From an uncultured Subdoligranulum sp. (GTDB lineage: Bacteria > Bacillota > Clostridia > Oscillospirales > Ruminococcaceae): a stretch of 39,512 bases of DNA. The stretch lies in assembly GCA_945830575.1 (NCBI GenBank), contig CALZZE010000024.1, forward strand, positions 1 through 39,512. Reading direction: 5' to 3'. The position numbers were made by a program, and so were the translations under genes. The notes under the pieces were generated by a model, which saw nothing but the letters and a program-made list of their open reading frames with translations, was not told where the DNA came from and did no database searches. Below, piece by piece: positions 17,686 to 26,060 of the stretch (position 1 is its first letter; every line of letters starts with the position of its first letter).

Positions 17686-19824
17686 ATGAAAGACAAGATT
17701 TTCGGCGTGCTGCAGCGCGTGGGGCGGTCCTTTATGCTGCCCATCGCTCTGCTGCCGGTGGCGGGTCTGCTGCTGGGTATCGGCAGCTCCTTCACCAACC
17801 CCACCATGCTGCAGGCCTACGGCCTTGACAGCATCATCTACCAGGGCTCGGCCATCTACACCGTGCTGGACATCATGAACCAGTGCGGCAGCGCCATCTT
17901 CGGCAACCTGGCCCTGCTGTTCGCCATGGGTGTTGCCATCGGCATGGCCAAAAAGGAAAAGGAAGTGGCCGCGCTGTCCGGCGCCATCGCCTACCTCGTG
18001 ATGAACACCGCCATCAGCGCCATGATCACCGCGCAGGGCGGCGTGGAGGCCATGCCCGTCAACACCACCACCTCCATGCTGGGCATCACCACCCTGCAGA
18101 TGGGCGTGTTCGGCGGCATCATCGTCGGCCTCGGCGTGGCGGCGCTGCACAACCGGTTCTATAAAATCCAGCTGCCGCAGGTGCTTTCCTTCTTCGGCGG
18201 CACACGGTTCGTTCCCATCGTCTCCACCGCCGTGTTCCTGGTGGTGGGCATCGCTATGTTCTACATCTGGCCGGTGGTTCAGAACGCCATCACGCTGCTG
18301 GGCGATCTGGTCATCCGTTCCGGCTACGTGGGCACCTGGATCTACGGCGTGACGGAACGCGCCCTCATTCCCTTCGGCCTGCATCACGTGTTCTACATTC
18401 CCTTCTGGCAGACCTCTGTGGGCGGCTCCGCCGTGGTGGACGGCGTCACCGTGCAGGGCGCGCAGAACATCTTCTTCGCAGAGCTGGCCTCCAAGAGCAC
18501 CGAGGTGTTCTCGGTGGAAGCCACCCGTTTCATGTCCGGCAAGTTCCCGCTGATGATCTTTGGCCTGCCCGGCGCGGCGCTGGCCATGTACCGCACCGCC
18601 AAGCCGGAAAAGCGTAAGGTGGTGGGCGGCCTGCTCATCTCTGCGGCGCTGACCTCCATGCTCACCGGCATCACCGAGCCGCTGGAATTCACCTTCCTGT
18701 TCGTGGCCCCCGCCATGTACGTGGTGCACTGCATCTACGCGGGCCTCGCCTACATGCTCATGCACATCCTCAACGTGGGCGTCGGCATGACCTTCTCCGG
18801 CGGCCTCATCGACCTGACGCTGTTCGGCATCATGCAGGGCAACGCCAAGACCCACTGGCTGTGGGTGGTCGTTGTGGGCATCGCCTACTTCTTCCTGTAC
18901 TACTTCACCTTCTACTTCATGATCACCAAGGGCAACCTCAAGACCCCCGGCCGTGAGGACGACGACGAGGAGACCAAGCTGTTCACCCGCTCCGACTTCA
19001 AGGCCAAGACCGGCGTCGGCCCCGATGGCTCCGGCGTGGCGGCGAGTGACCCCGTTTCCGCCCAGATTTTGCAGGGTCTCGGCGGCAAGGCCAACATCTC
19101 CGACGTGGACTGCTGCGCCACCCGTCTGCGCGTGACGGTCATCGACCCCGCCAAGGTCAGCGACGCGGTGCTGAAAGGCTCCGGCGCCTCCGGCGTGGTG
19201 CATAAGGGCAACGGCATCCAGGTCATTTACGGCCCGCAGGTGGCGGTCATCAAGTCCAATCTGGTGGACTTCATGGAGACCCCGGCGGCTGCCGCCATCG
19301 GCCCCGCCACCGAGGCTCCCGCGCCCGCCCCGGCCGCGGCCCCTGCCGCCCCCGCCGGTGACAAAAAGCAGGACGCCGTGCTGAGCGCCCCCATGGCCGG
19401 CACCATCGTGCCCATGGCCGAGGTGAAGGACGAGGCCTTTGCCTCCTGTGCGCTGGGAGAAGGCGTGGCGGTGGAACCCGCCGAGGGCAAGCTGTTTGCC
19501 CCCGCCGACGGCTCCATTGACAACGTGTTTGACACCAAGCACGCCATCGGCATGACCACCGACAGCGGCGTGGAGCTGCTGCTGCATGTGGGCATCGACA
19601 CCGTCAAGCTGGGCGGGCAGCATTTCACCGCCCACGTAGCCAACGACCAGAAGGTCAAAAAGGGCGACCTGCTGCTGAGCTTTGACATGGAGGCCATCAA
19701 GGCGGCGGGCTACCTGTGCACCACCCCCATGATCGTCTGCAACACCGATGAATACCAGTCCGTCACCCCCATCGCCACCGGCAAGGTCAAGCCCGGTCAG
19801 GCGGTGCTGGAGGTCAAAGGCTGA
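17686..19824 (+). CDS. ptsG: PTS glucose-type transporter EIICBA
   Basis: The 712-residue fusion takes up and phosphorylates a hexose, most likely glucose. Domains in order: EIIC membrane channel (about 1-415; GITEPLEF at 328-335), EIIB (about 455-530; phosphorylated Cys477 in CCATRLR), a Pro/Ala linker (about 532-557), and EIIA of the Crr type (about 565-712; active H634 in LLLHVGIDTV and H619). Sequence alone does not separate glucose from N-acetylglucosamine, but the adjoining LicT/GlcT antiterminator favours a glucose system. It has the ribosome site TTTAGGAGG and a strong terminator. No separate EIIA gene is needed. Confidence 0.92.
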   Translation: MKDKIFGVLQRVGRSFMLPIALLPVAGLLLGIGSSFTNPTMLQAYGLDSIIYQGSAIYTVLDIMNQCGSAIFGNLALLFAMGVAIGMAKKEKEVAALSGAIAYLVMNTAISAMITAQGGVEAMPVNTTTSMLGITTLQMGVFGGIIVGLGVAALHNRFYKIQLPQVLSFFGGTRFVPIVSTAVFLVVGIAMFYIWPVVQNAITLLGDLVIRSGYVGTWIYGVTERALIPFGLHHVFYIPFWQTSVGGSAVVDGVTVQGAQNIFFAELASKSTEVFSVEATRFMSGKFPLMIFGLPGAALAMYRTAKPEKRKVVGGLLISAALTSMLTGITEPLEFTFLFVAPAMYVVHCIYAGLAYMLMHILNVGVGMTFSGGLIDLTLFGIMQGNAKTHWLWVVVVGIAYFFLYYFTFYFMITKGNLKTPGREDDDEETKLFTRSDFKAKTGVGPDGSGVAASDPVSAQILQGLGGKANISDVDCCATRLRVTVIDPAKVSDAVLKGSGASGVVHKGNGIQVIYGPQVAVIKSNLVDFMETPAAAAIGPATEAPAPAPAAAPAAPAGDKKQDAVLSAPMAGTIVPMAEVKDEAFASCALGEGVAVEPAEGKLFAPADGSIDNVFDTKHAIGMTTDSGVELLLHVGIDTVKLGGQHFTAHVANDQKVKKGDLLLSFDMEAIKAAGYLCTTPMIVCNTDEYQSVTPIATGKVKPGQAVLEVKG

Positions 19825-19840
19825 GACTTCCCCCTTCCCT

Positions 19841-19871
19841 TTGCGGCACGGCTCGTCCGTGCCGCAATTTT
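19841..19871 (+). terminator. Terminator after the PTS gene
   Basis: TTGCGGCACGG (19841-19851) and CCGTGCCGCAA (19857-19867) form an 11-pair stem followed by TTTTCG. Confidence 0.85.
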
Positions 19872-19877
19872 CGTGCA

Positions 19878-19906
19878 TTGCATTTCCCGCGGCAGTCTGG
19901 TATGAT
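19878..19906 (+). promoter_or_regulatory. Promoter of the HTH-kinase pair
   Basis: TTGCAT (19878-19883) and TATGAT (19901-19906) have a 17-base spacer. Transcription from here makes ATG 19938 the first well-placed start. Confidence 0.65.
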
Positions 19907-19937
19907 AAGAATAAAAATGCAGAAAATGAGGGAAATC

Positions 19938-20366
19938 ATGCAAAAAACAACAGGCGAACTGATGGACGCGCTGCTGTCCAAGCCGGACGTGGCGCAATAT
20001 CTGGAGGAGAACCGGGGCGAACTGGCCTCCGGCTCGCTGGCGGAGCTGCTCAACCGCCTGCTGCAGACCCACGGGCTGCAAAAGGCGCAGGTGGTGGCGG
20101 CCTCTCAGCTGGAGCGCAGCTACGGCTATCACTTGTTCAGCGGTGCGCGGGCCAATCCCTCCCGGGATGTGCTGCTGTCGCTGGCGCTGGCCATGGGGCT
20201 GACGCTGGACGAGACCCAGCAGCTTCTGCGCCGGGCCGGGCAGGCCATGCTGTACCCCCGCGTGCGGCGGGACAGCGTCATCATCCGGGCGGCGGCGGAC
20301 GGCTGCACCGTGATGGAATGTAACGAGCGGCTGGAAGCACTGGGCGAAACGCCGCTGCAATGCTGA
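19938..20366 (+). CDS. HTH (XRE-like) regulator paired with a Ser/Thr kinase
   Basis: The 142-residue protein has a central helix-turn-helix-like region (about 50-110: QKAQVVAASQLERSYGYHLFSGARANPSRDVLLSLALAMGL split over several helices) of Xre type. It has no membrane segment. ATG at 19938 follows GAGGGA and lies after the promoter; earlier in-frame codons overlap the -10 region. The stop lies 11 bases before the kinase start, so the two are co-expressed. The protein may be the substrate or the DNA-binding partner of the kinase, which is inferred from adjacency only. Confidence 0.75.
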   Translation: MQKTTGELMDALLSKPDVAQYLEENRGELASGSLAELLNRLLQTHGLQKAQVVAASQLERSYGYHLFSGARANPSRDVLLSLALAMGLTLDETQQLLRRAGQAMLYPRVRRDSVIIRAAADGCTVMECNERLEALGETPLQC

Positions 20367-20377
20367 AGGAGGACGCC

Positions 20378-21457
20378 ATGGAGGATTGCCGGTTTCTGGA
20401 ACCGCTGAACGAGCGGCAGACGGTGTTTCTGGTGCGCAGCACCGAGACGGGGCGCATCCTCACCGCCCGGCAGCTGACCGCCTCCCAGACCCAGCCCTAC
20501 CGGCTGCTGGCAACCCACCCGGTGGCCCATGTGCCGCGGGTGCGGGGCATCCGGGAGGACGGGCCGGAGGAATTTCTGGTGTATTCCGATTACATCCCCG
20601 GCATCACACTGGAGCAGCGGCTGACCCGCGGCCCGCTGGCCGAGGGCACGGCGGCGGCGCTGGCCATGCAGCTGTGCGACACGCTGGAACAGCTCAACGC
20701 GCTGAACATCGTGCACCGGGACATCAAGCCGGGCAACATCATCGTCACCGAGGAGGGCGAGCCGTGGCTCATTGATTTTGACATTTCCCGGCTGGAAAAG
20801 CCCGGCCGCGGGCAGGATACCCAGATGCTGGGCACGGTGGGCTACGCCTCGCCGGAGCAGTTCGGCTTTCGCCAGACCGACTGCCGGGCCGACCTGTACG
20901 CCATGGGGGTACTGCTCAACGTGATGGTGACCGGCGGCTTTCCCAACGAAAGCCCGGCCCCCGGGCCGCTGGGCGGCGTCATTGCCCGCTGCATCCAGCT
21001 GGACCCTGCTGCGCGGTACGCCTCCCCCGGGGAACTGCGCCGCGCCCTGGCGGCGCTGCATCCTGCGCCGCACCCCGGACTGCGCCCGCCCCCGCTGCCC
21101 TCCCCTGCCGCGCTGCTGCGGCGGCTGCCGGGTGCCGCCAGCGGAGACTATGTGAAAGCCGGGTTCTCGCTGCTGTTCGTGGTGATGGCGGTGCTGGTCA
21201 TGGTGCTGACGGTGCCGCAATGGCTGCGCTCCCCGGCGGACTTCGCCATGGGGGTGTTTCTCTGGCTGACGATGGGCGGCTGGGTGGTGTTCGTGCTGGA
21301 CGGGTACGGCGTGCGCTCCCGGTTCGGTTTTTTGCAGCGGCGGCGGGGCCAGCCCGGCTACACCCGCCGGGCGATACTGGTGATGCTCTGCTGGATGATG
21401 GCGCTGCTTCTGGTGACGACTGCCGTTGTGGGCCTGCTGGGTCTGCCCCCTGTCTGA
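20378..21457 (+). CDS. Membrane Ser/Thr protein kinase (Hanks-type), atypical
   Basis: The 359-residue protein has a kinase domain (about 5-235) with the catalytic loop HRDIKPGN (113-120), metal motif DFD (133-135, in place of DFG) and GTVGYASPEQFG activation/APE segment (152-163), followed by three hydrophobic C-terminal segments (about 255-275, 285-305 and 327-351). The glycine loop is weak, and the usual VAIK lysine region reads LTARQL, so phosphate anchoring may be unusual. There are no PASTA repeats. ATG at 20378 is preferred because AAGGAGG lies just upstream; the ATG at 20360 precedes that site. A possible partner is the FHA operon at 33-39 kb. Confidence 0.85.
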   Translation: MEDCRFLEPLNERQTVFLVRSTETGRILTARQLTASQTQPYRLLATHPVAHVPRVRGIREDGPEEFLVYSDYIPGITLEQRLTRGPLAEGTAAALAMQLCDTLEQLNALNIVHRDIKPGNIIVTEEGEPWLIDFDISRLEKPGRGQDTQMLGTVGYASPEQFGFRQTDCRADLYAMGVLLNVMVTGGFPNESPAPGPLGGVIARCIQLDPAARYASPGELRRALAALHPAPHPGLRPPPLPSPAALLRRLPGAASGDYVKAGFSLLFVVMAVLVMVLTVPQWLRSPADFAMGVFLWLTMGGWVVFVLDGYGVRSRFGFLQRRRGQPGYTRRAILVMLCWMMALLLVTTAVVGLLGLPPV

Positions 21458-21558
21458 GCGTCTGTGGCCTGCCAGACCACCACTTGACTCTGAAAATCCG
21501 TTATAATACAGGAAATCGGTGCCGTGCATCCCCGCACACCGTCACCGATGCCCCACAC

Positions 21559-21595
21559 AAAAGCCCGCGCACCGGTAAGCAGTGCGCGGGCTTTT
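21559..21595. terminator. Bidirectional terminator after the kinase
   Basis: AAAAGCCCGCGCAC (21559-21572) and GTGCGCGGGCTTTT (21582-21595) pair perfectly. Repeat copy 3 begins two bases later. Confidence 0.85.
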
Positions 21596-21596
21596 C

Positions 21597-21811
21597 AGTT
21601 TGTCAAAGAACCCTGTTTTGGTCTTACAATGAACACAATAATCGGTTTGTAGGGGCGGGACAGCCCGTAAGGGTGCCCTGCAGTCCCGCCCGTTGCGCGT
21701 TGCCAAACCAGAAACATCGTTGTAAGGCTGTCTTTCGCGGTCGAGGCATGCCTCGCCTCTACGAATGAGAGCAAGGTTTCTCGTTGTGATTGGACTTTTT
21801 TGACAGTCTGT
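21597..21811. repeat. MITE-like intergenic repeat, copy 3
   Basis: It begins CAGTTTGTCAAAG and ends TTTTTTGACAGTCTG. The core and right tail match copies 1 and 2. Its left hairpin module (21649-21691) is the exact reverse complement of the right module of copy 2 (17554-17596), 43 of 43 bases. The element fills the gap between the terminator at 21559-21595 and the stop codon of the flippase gene at 21814. No target duplication is visible here. Apart from this repeat, the 355-base gap from 21458 holds only the terminator and the structured segment at 21512-21547. Confidence 0.85.
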
Positions 21812-21813
21812 CC

Positions 21814-23235
21814 TTATTTTGCTCGTTTGAGCTTGCTCAGCAGCTTTTGCAGCATGCTCCACACCTCGCGGATGTTCACCGCGATGATGAGCACCACCAG
21901 CAGCGTCACCGGGATGACCCAGTGCTCCCAGCTCATGAGCAGGTAAATTTCCGCCAGCACCAGCGCCAGATTCATGAGCAGCCATGCCGGGTGGAAGTCG
22001 ATTTCCAGCAGGCCCCGGGTGGAGTAGGCCCGCAGCAGGAACACCAGCAGCAGCGACAGGAAGCTGGCCAGCGTGACGCCCCACGGCCCCATCCACAAAA
22101 TGAACAGGTAATTCAAAATCAGGTTCAGCACCGCGCCCGCCAGCATGGTGTACAGCGAGCTGGTGGAGCGCTTATACACCACATACACGCTGTTCAAAAA
22201 CTGGTTCAGGCAGGTACACATGGAGCACAGCGTCAAAAACGGCACCAGCTTCCAGGCGTCAAAGTAGCTCTCCTTGAACACGTGCATCAGCGGCTGGCAC
22301 AGCCAGATGATGCCCGCCACGCAGCAGAACAGCACGCTGGCGTAAATGCGGAACACCTTGGAGAAAAATGCCTCCCGGTCCTCCTCCTCGGTAACGGCGG
22401 AAAGCTGCCACGCCTCGTAGAAAAAGGTCCCGATCATCGTGATAATTTGCGGCAGGAAGTATCCCGCGGACAAAAGCCCCACATAATAAGAACCGCTGTG
22501 GCCGTTGTGGCTCTCGCACATGGCCTGCACAAAGAACAGGTCCGAGGCGTTGATGATCCAGAAGCTGATGGCCGCCGGGATCATGGGCACACAGTAGAAC
22601 AGCATCTCCTTCCACAGGGCGGGGTCGAACTTTTTGGGGCGGAAGAACCGTCCGCACCGCCCCCACACAAAGACGAACACCGCCGAAACCGCGTCGGCAC
22701 AGGCGTTGGCCAGCAGAAAGCCGGTGGCGCCCATCCTGAACACCGACAGAAACAGCAGGTAAAAGCCCAGCAGGCTGGCGGTGGTCAGCACGCCGTCCAG
22801 CGCCACCAGACGGTTGAGCATCCGGGCGCGGATGAACTGGGTACACAGGGTGCGCAGGCAGCTCATGAGCACGCACAGGTACAACAGCCCCAGATACGGC
22901 GCAGCAGCGGGGATGTGCCGCAGCAGCGGCGAGGCCAGCACCATGATGCCGAAGCCCAGCAGAATGGTGACAAAGCCGTTGATAAACACACTGGCCTTGT
23001 CCTTGGTTTTATCCAGCCCGAACCGGATGACCGCGTAGCTGACGCCAAGGCTGACCATGGGGATGAGCAGGTTGGCGGACTGCTGCAGCAGGCTGGACAC
23101 GCCCATCACATCGGGGGAATCCAACGCGTAGCTCAGGTAGGGACGGATGAAAAAGCTCAGCAGCTTGGAGCTGAAATTGGAAATGGCGAACAGCAGGGTG
23201 TTGCTCACCAGCTGTTTGTATTTTCCGCTTGCCAA
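21814..23235 (-). CDS. Wzx-like polysaccharide/lipid flippase (MOP/MATE superfamily)
   Basis: The 473-residue integral membrane protein has about 12-14 hydrophobic helices spread over its length and a basic C-terminus. N-terminal NTLLFAISNFSSKLLSFFIRP is typical of oligosaccharide flippases (RfbX/Wzx, MurJ-related). Such proteins move lipid-linked glycans across the membrane. There are no glycosyltransferase neighbours, so the glycan is unknown. TTG at 23235 is preferred because GAGGTGG lies eight bases upstream; the GTG at 23247 lies within that ribosome site. Confidence 0.85.
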   Translation of the reverse strand: MASGKYKQLVSNTLLFAISNFSSKLLSFFIRPYLSYALDSPDVMGVSSLLQQSANLLIPMVSLGVSYAVIRFGLDKTKDKASVFINGFVTILLGFGIMVLASPLLRHIPAAAPYLGLLYLCVLMSCLRTLCTQFIRARMLNRLVALDGVLTTASLLGFYLLFLSVFRMGATGFLLANACADAVSAVFVFVWGRCGRFFRPKKFDPALWKEMLFYCVPMIPAAISFWIINASDLFFVQAMCESHNGHSGSYYVGLLSAGYFLPQIITMIGTFFYEAWQLSAVTEEEDREAFFSKVFRIYASVLFCCVAGIIWLCQPLMHVFKESYFDAWKLVPFLTLCSMCTCLNQFLNSVYVVYKRSTSSLYTMLAGAVLNLILNYLFILWMGPWGVTLASFLSLLLVFLLRAYSTRGLLEIDFHPAWLLMNLALVLAEIYLLMSWEHWVIPVTLLVVLIIAVNIREVWSMLQKLLSKLKRAK

Positions 23236-23255
23236 GGGGGTGTCCACCTCATTTC

Positions 23256-23430
23256 ATTATGGCAATCCCTTACAATTCACAGCTGACGCCTTACGCACCG
23301 CTCCGGCGGCTGCGGTGCACCATCTGCGTTGCAAAAATGCTCGACAATACACAAAGTATTCTCTGCGCTTTTTGCTTAGCAGCTGGCGCACCTCGCTCGC
23401 CGTATCGGCACGTAGAATTGTGCGGTCTTG
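23256..23430. other. Non-coding gap with repeat-like composition
   Basis: This stretch between the flippase and metallopeptidase genes contains the short inverted repeat GGTGC near 23312 and sequence such as CTCGACAATACACAAAGTATT unlike the surrounding genes. One minus-strand frame stays open through it but has no start or ribosome site. No second copy is seen in the window. It may be a member of a dispersed repeat family, which cannot be tested here. Confidence 0.3.
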
Positions 23431-23432
23431 CC

Positions 23433-23981
23433 TTATCGCAACAGGCTCCGGCGCTGTTGGTAGTCCGGCAGCACCCGCGCCACCGCCGCCCAGAAAGCGG
23501 GGCTGTGGTCGGGGTGCGCAAAATGACAGAACTCATGTACCACAACATATTCCTGCGCGGCGGCGGGGGTTCCCAGCAGCCGCAGGCTGAACGCCAGCGT
23601 GCCGGTTTTCAGGCTGCAGGACCCCCAGCGGGTGCGCATGTCCTTCACGGTGATTCTGGGCAGCACGCCGCCGGGGCAATCCGCCGCAAACAGCGGAAAA
23701 TACTGCCGGCACAGCGCCGTCATCTGCGCCAGCGCCTGCGCTTTGTCGGGCAGCGGGGCGGCATCCTCGGCGGCGCGTCGGGCGGCGGCGCGGCGCTGGG
23801 CATCCCGCACCCATCCGGCCCGGGATACCACAAAGGCGTCCACTGCCGCAGCGGGCACCCACCGGGACGCCGATGCCGCCACCGAGCCGTCCGCCCGCAC
23901 CCGCAGGTTGATGTTCTTCACCCGCCGCCGGGTGAGGGTATATGCAATGTCTCCCGCCACGCGGGTGGTACTGTTTGCCAT
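23433..23981 (-). CDS. YgjP/SprT-like zinc metallopeptidase domain protein
   Basis: The 182-residue cytoplasmic protein ends with HEFCHFAHPDHSPAFW, the zinc motif HExxH plus a third His and FW typical of the YgjP-like (DUF45) family. WGSCS, another conserved element of the family, lies about 35 residues upstream. The family is thought to be proteolytic, but its role is not established. ATG at 23981 is chosen because AAAAGGAG lies seven bases upstream; an ATG six codons earlier precedes that site. Confidence 0.88.
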   Translation of the reverse strand: MANSTTRVAGDIAYTLTRRRVKNINLRVRADGSVAASASRWVPAAAVDAFVVSRAGWVRDAQRRAAARRAAEDAAPLPDKAQALAQMTALCRQYFPLFAADCPGGVLPRITVKDMRTRWGSCSLKTGTLAFSLRLLGTPAAAQEYVVVHEFCHFAHPDHSPAFWAAVARVLPDYQQRRSLLR

Positions 23982-24098
23982 GGGCGTTCTCCTTTTCATC
24001 TTATTTTACACCGTTTTGCCCGTTCATGCAACACCGTACAATATTTCACATTTGTCCTATTTCGGAATCGTTTACAATTTGTTTTCCTGTTTTCCCTC

Positions 24099-24127
24099 TT
24101 GCGTTCATATTTCTGCGGCATTATACT
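24099..24127 (+). promoter_or_regulatory. Promoter of ftsH
   Basis: TTGCGT (24099-24104) and TATACT (24122-24127) have a 17-base spacer. The ribosome site AAGGAGG and ATG at 24151 follow. Confidence 0.7.
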
Positions 24128-24150
24128 GAGTAATATAAGGAGGAATCGTT

Positions 24151-26019
24151 ATGAAAGAAACACAGCAAAAACAGCCGCCCAAACATCCAAAGGCGACCTT
24201 TGCATCGGTTTACTGCGTCATTCTCATCATCGTGCTGCTGATGAACACCTTGCTGTTCCCGGCCATGGCGAAAATGAGCATCCGGACGGTGGATTACGGC
24301 ACCTTCCTGAACATGCTGGAGGAGGAAAAGCTCACCACCGTCCAGCTGGAGGAGCAGGTCATCTATTTTGTGGACAAGGACGGCGCATCCTACAAGACCA
24401 GCGCCATCCCGCAGGACTTGCAGATCGTGGACCGGCTCATCAACGCGGGGGTAAAATTCGACCGGGTCTATGAGCAGCGCACCATGCTGGACGTGGTGCT
24501 GGGCTGGGTGCTTTCGCTGCTGCCGCTGCTGCTGCTGGGCTGGTGGTTCAACCGGATGCTGCGCCGCCAGATGAACGCCGCCGGCGGCGCAGGCGGCATC
24601 AACCAGATGATGTTTGGCGGCGGGAAATCCGGCGCGAAACAGTACGTGGTGGAGGAAGGCCAGTCCATCAAGTTTGCCGACGTGGCCGGGCAGGACGAGG
24701 CCAAGGAGAGCCTGCAGGAAATCGTGGATTTCCTGCACAACCCCAAAAAGTACGAGGAGATCGGCGCGAAAATGCCCAAGGGCGCCCTGCTGGTCGGCCC
24801 TCCGGGCACCGGCAAAACGCTGCTGGCCCGCGCCGTGGCAGGCGAGGCGGAGGTGCCCTTCTTCTCCATCGCCGGTTCGGAATTTGTGGAGATGTTCGTG
24901 GGCATGGGCGCCTCCAAGGTGCGCGACCTGTTCAAGCAGGCCAGCGAAAAAGCGCCCTGCATCGTATTTATTGACGAAATTGACACCATCGGCAAAAAGC
25001 GGGATTCCGGTTCCGGCATGGGCGGCAACGACGAGCGGGAGCAGACGCTGAACCAGCTGCTCACCGAGATGGACGGCTTTGACGCCGCCAAGGGCGTGGT
25101 CATTCTGGCCGCCACCAACCGCCCCGAAACGCTGGACCCGGCGCTGCTGCGCCCCGGCCGGTTTGACCGCCGGGTGCCGGTGGAACTGCCCGACCTGCAC
25201 GGCCGGGAGGCCATCCTGCGGCTGCACGCACAGAAGGTGAAGATCGGCCCCGACTGCGACCTCAATGTCATCGCCCGCATGACGCCGGGCGCCTCCGGCG
25301 CGGAGCTGGCCAACATCGTCAACGAAGCGGCGCTGGGCGCGGTGCGCCATGGCCGCAAGGCGGTCACCCAGCCCGATTTGCAGGAGGCCGTGGACACCAT
25401 TCTGGCGGGCGCGCAGAAGAAAAATGCCATCCTGAGCGAAAAGGAAAAGTGCATCGTGGCCTATCATGAGGTGGGCCACGCGCTGGTGGCGGCCCTGCAG
25501 ACCCACTCCGCCCCGGTGCAGAAAATCACCATCGTGCCCCGCACCTCCGGCGCACTGGGCTTCACCATGCAGGTGGACGAGGGCGAGCGCACCCTCATGA
25601 CCAAGGAGGAAATGCTGGACAAAATTGCCACCTTCACCGGCGGCCGCGCCGCGGAGGAAGTGGTGTTCGGCTCGGTGACCACCGGCGCGTCCAACGACAT
25701 CGAGCAGGCCACCAAGCTGGCCCGCGCCATGGTGACCCGCTACGGCATGACCGAGGATTTCGACATGGTAGCGCTGGAAACCGTGCAGAACGCCTATCTG
25801 GGCGGCGACGCCAGTCTGGCGTGCAGTCAGGCCACCGCCGACAGGGTGGACGAAAAGGTGGTGTCCATCGTCAAGGCGCAGCACGAAAAGGCCCGCAGCC
25901 TGCTGGTGGAAAACCGCGCCAAGCTGGACGAGATCAGCAAATACCTGTACGAGCGGGAGACCATCTCCGGCGAGGAGTTCATGGACATCCTCAACCGCAA
26001 GCCGCAGCTGACCGCGTAA
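24151..26019 (+). CDS. ftsH: ATP-dependent zinc metalloprotease FtsH
   Basis: This membrane AAA+ protease degrades damaged and short-lived membrane and cytosolic proteins. The 622-residue product has two transmembrane helices (about 18-38 and 113-133), an extracytoplasmic domain between them, the Walker A GPPGTGKT (216-223), Walker B FIDEID (273-278), second region of homology RPGRFDR (334-340) and zinc site HEVGH (439-443). The zinc site reads HEVGH where HEAGH is usual, a conservative change. The C-terminal tail is short. The gene is monocistronic between its own promoter and a strong terminator, not beside tilS/hpt as in many Firmicutes. Confidence 0.97.
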   Translation: MKETQQKQPPKHPKATFASVYCVILIIVLLMNTLLFPAMAKMSIRTVDYGTFLNMLEEEKLTTVQLEEQVIYFVDKDGASYKTSAIPQDLQIVDRLINAGVKFDRVYEQRTMLDVVLGWVLSLLPLLLLGWWFNRMLRRQMNAAGGAGGINQMMFGGGKSGAKQYVVEEGQSIKFADVAGQDEAKESLQEIVDFLHNPKKYEEIGAKMPKGALLVGPPGTGKTLLARAVAGEAEVPFFSIAGSEFVEMFVGMGASKVRDLFKQASEKAPCIVFIDEIDTIGKKRDSGSGMGGNDEREQTLNQLLTEMDGFDAAKGVVILAATNRPETLDPALLRPGRFDRRVPVELPDLHGREAILRLHAQKVKIGPDCDLNVIARMTPGASGAELANIVNEAALGAVRHGRKAVTQPDLQEAVDTILAGAQKKNAILSEKEKCIVAYHEVGHALVAALQTHSAPVQKITIVPRTSGALGFTMQVDEGERTLMTKEEMLDKIATFTGGRAAEEVVFGSVTTGASNDIEQATKLARAMVTRYGMTEDFDMVALETVQNAYLGGDASLACSQATADRVDEKVVSIVKAQHEKARSLLVENRAKLDEISKYLYERETISGEEFMDILNRKPQLTA

Positions 26020-26027
26020 CAAAACAC

Positions 26028-26060
26028 GACCGGGAGCCTCACGCTCCCGGTCCTTTGTTT
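26028..26060. terminator. Bidirectional terminator between ftsH and the CmpB-like gene
   Basis: GACCGGGAGC (26028-26037) and GCTCCCGGTC (26043-26052) form a ten-pair stem, with CCTTTGTTT after it on plus and GTGTTTTGTT on minus. Confidence 0.85.

Noticed and set aside
17593-19878. 761-codon frame opposite the PTS gene
   Set aside because: His/Gly-rich antisense artefact across repeat copy 2 and a confirmed EIICBA gene.
20360-20377. Earlier ATG start for the kinase
   Set aside because: It precedes the AAGGAGG ribosome site, which is well spaced for ATG 20378.
21484-21507. TTGACT and TATAAT as a standard promoter
   Set aside because: The spacer is only 12 bases, too short for normal sigma-A recognition; kept only as part of a weak small-RNA idea.
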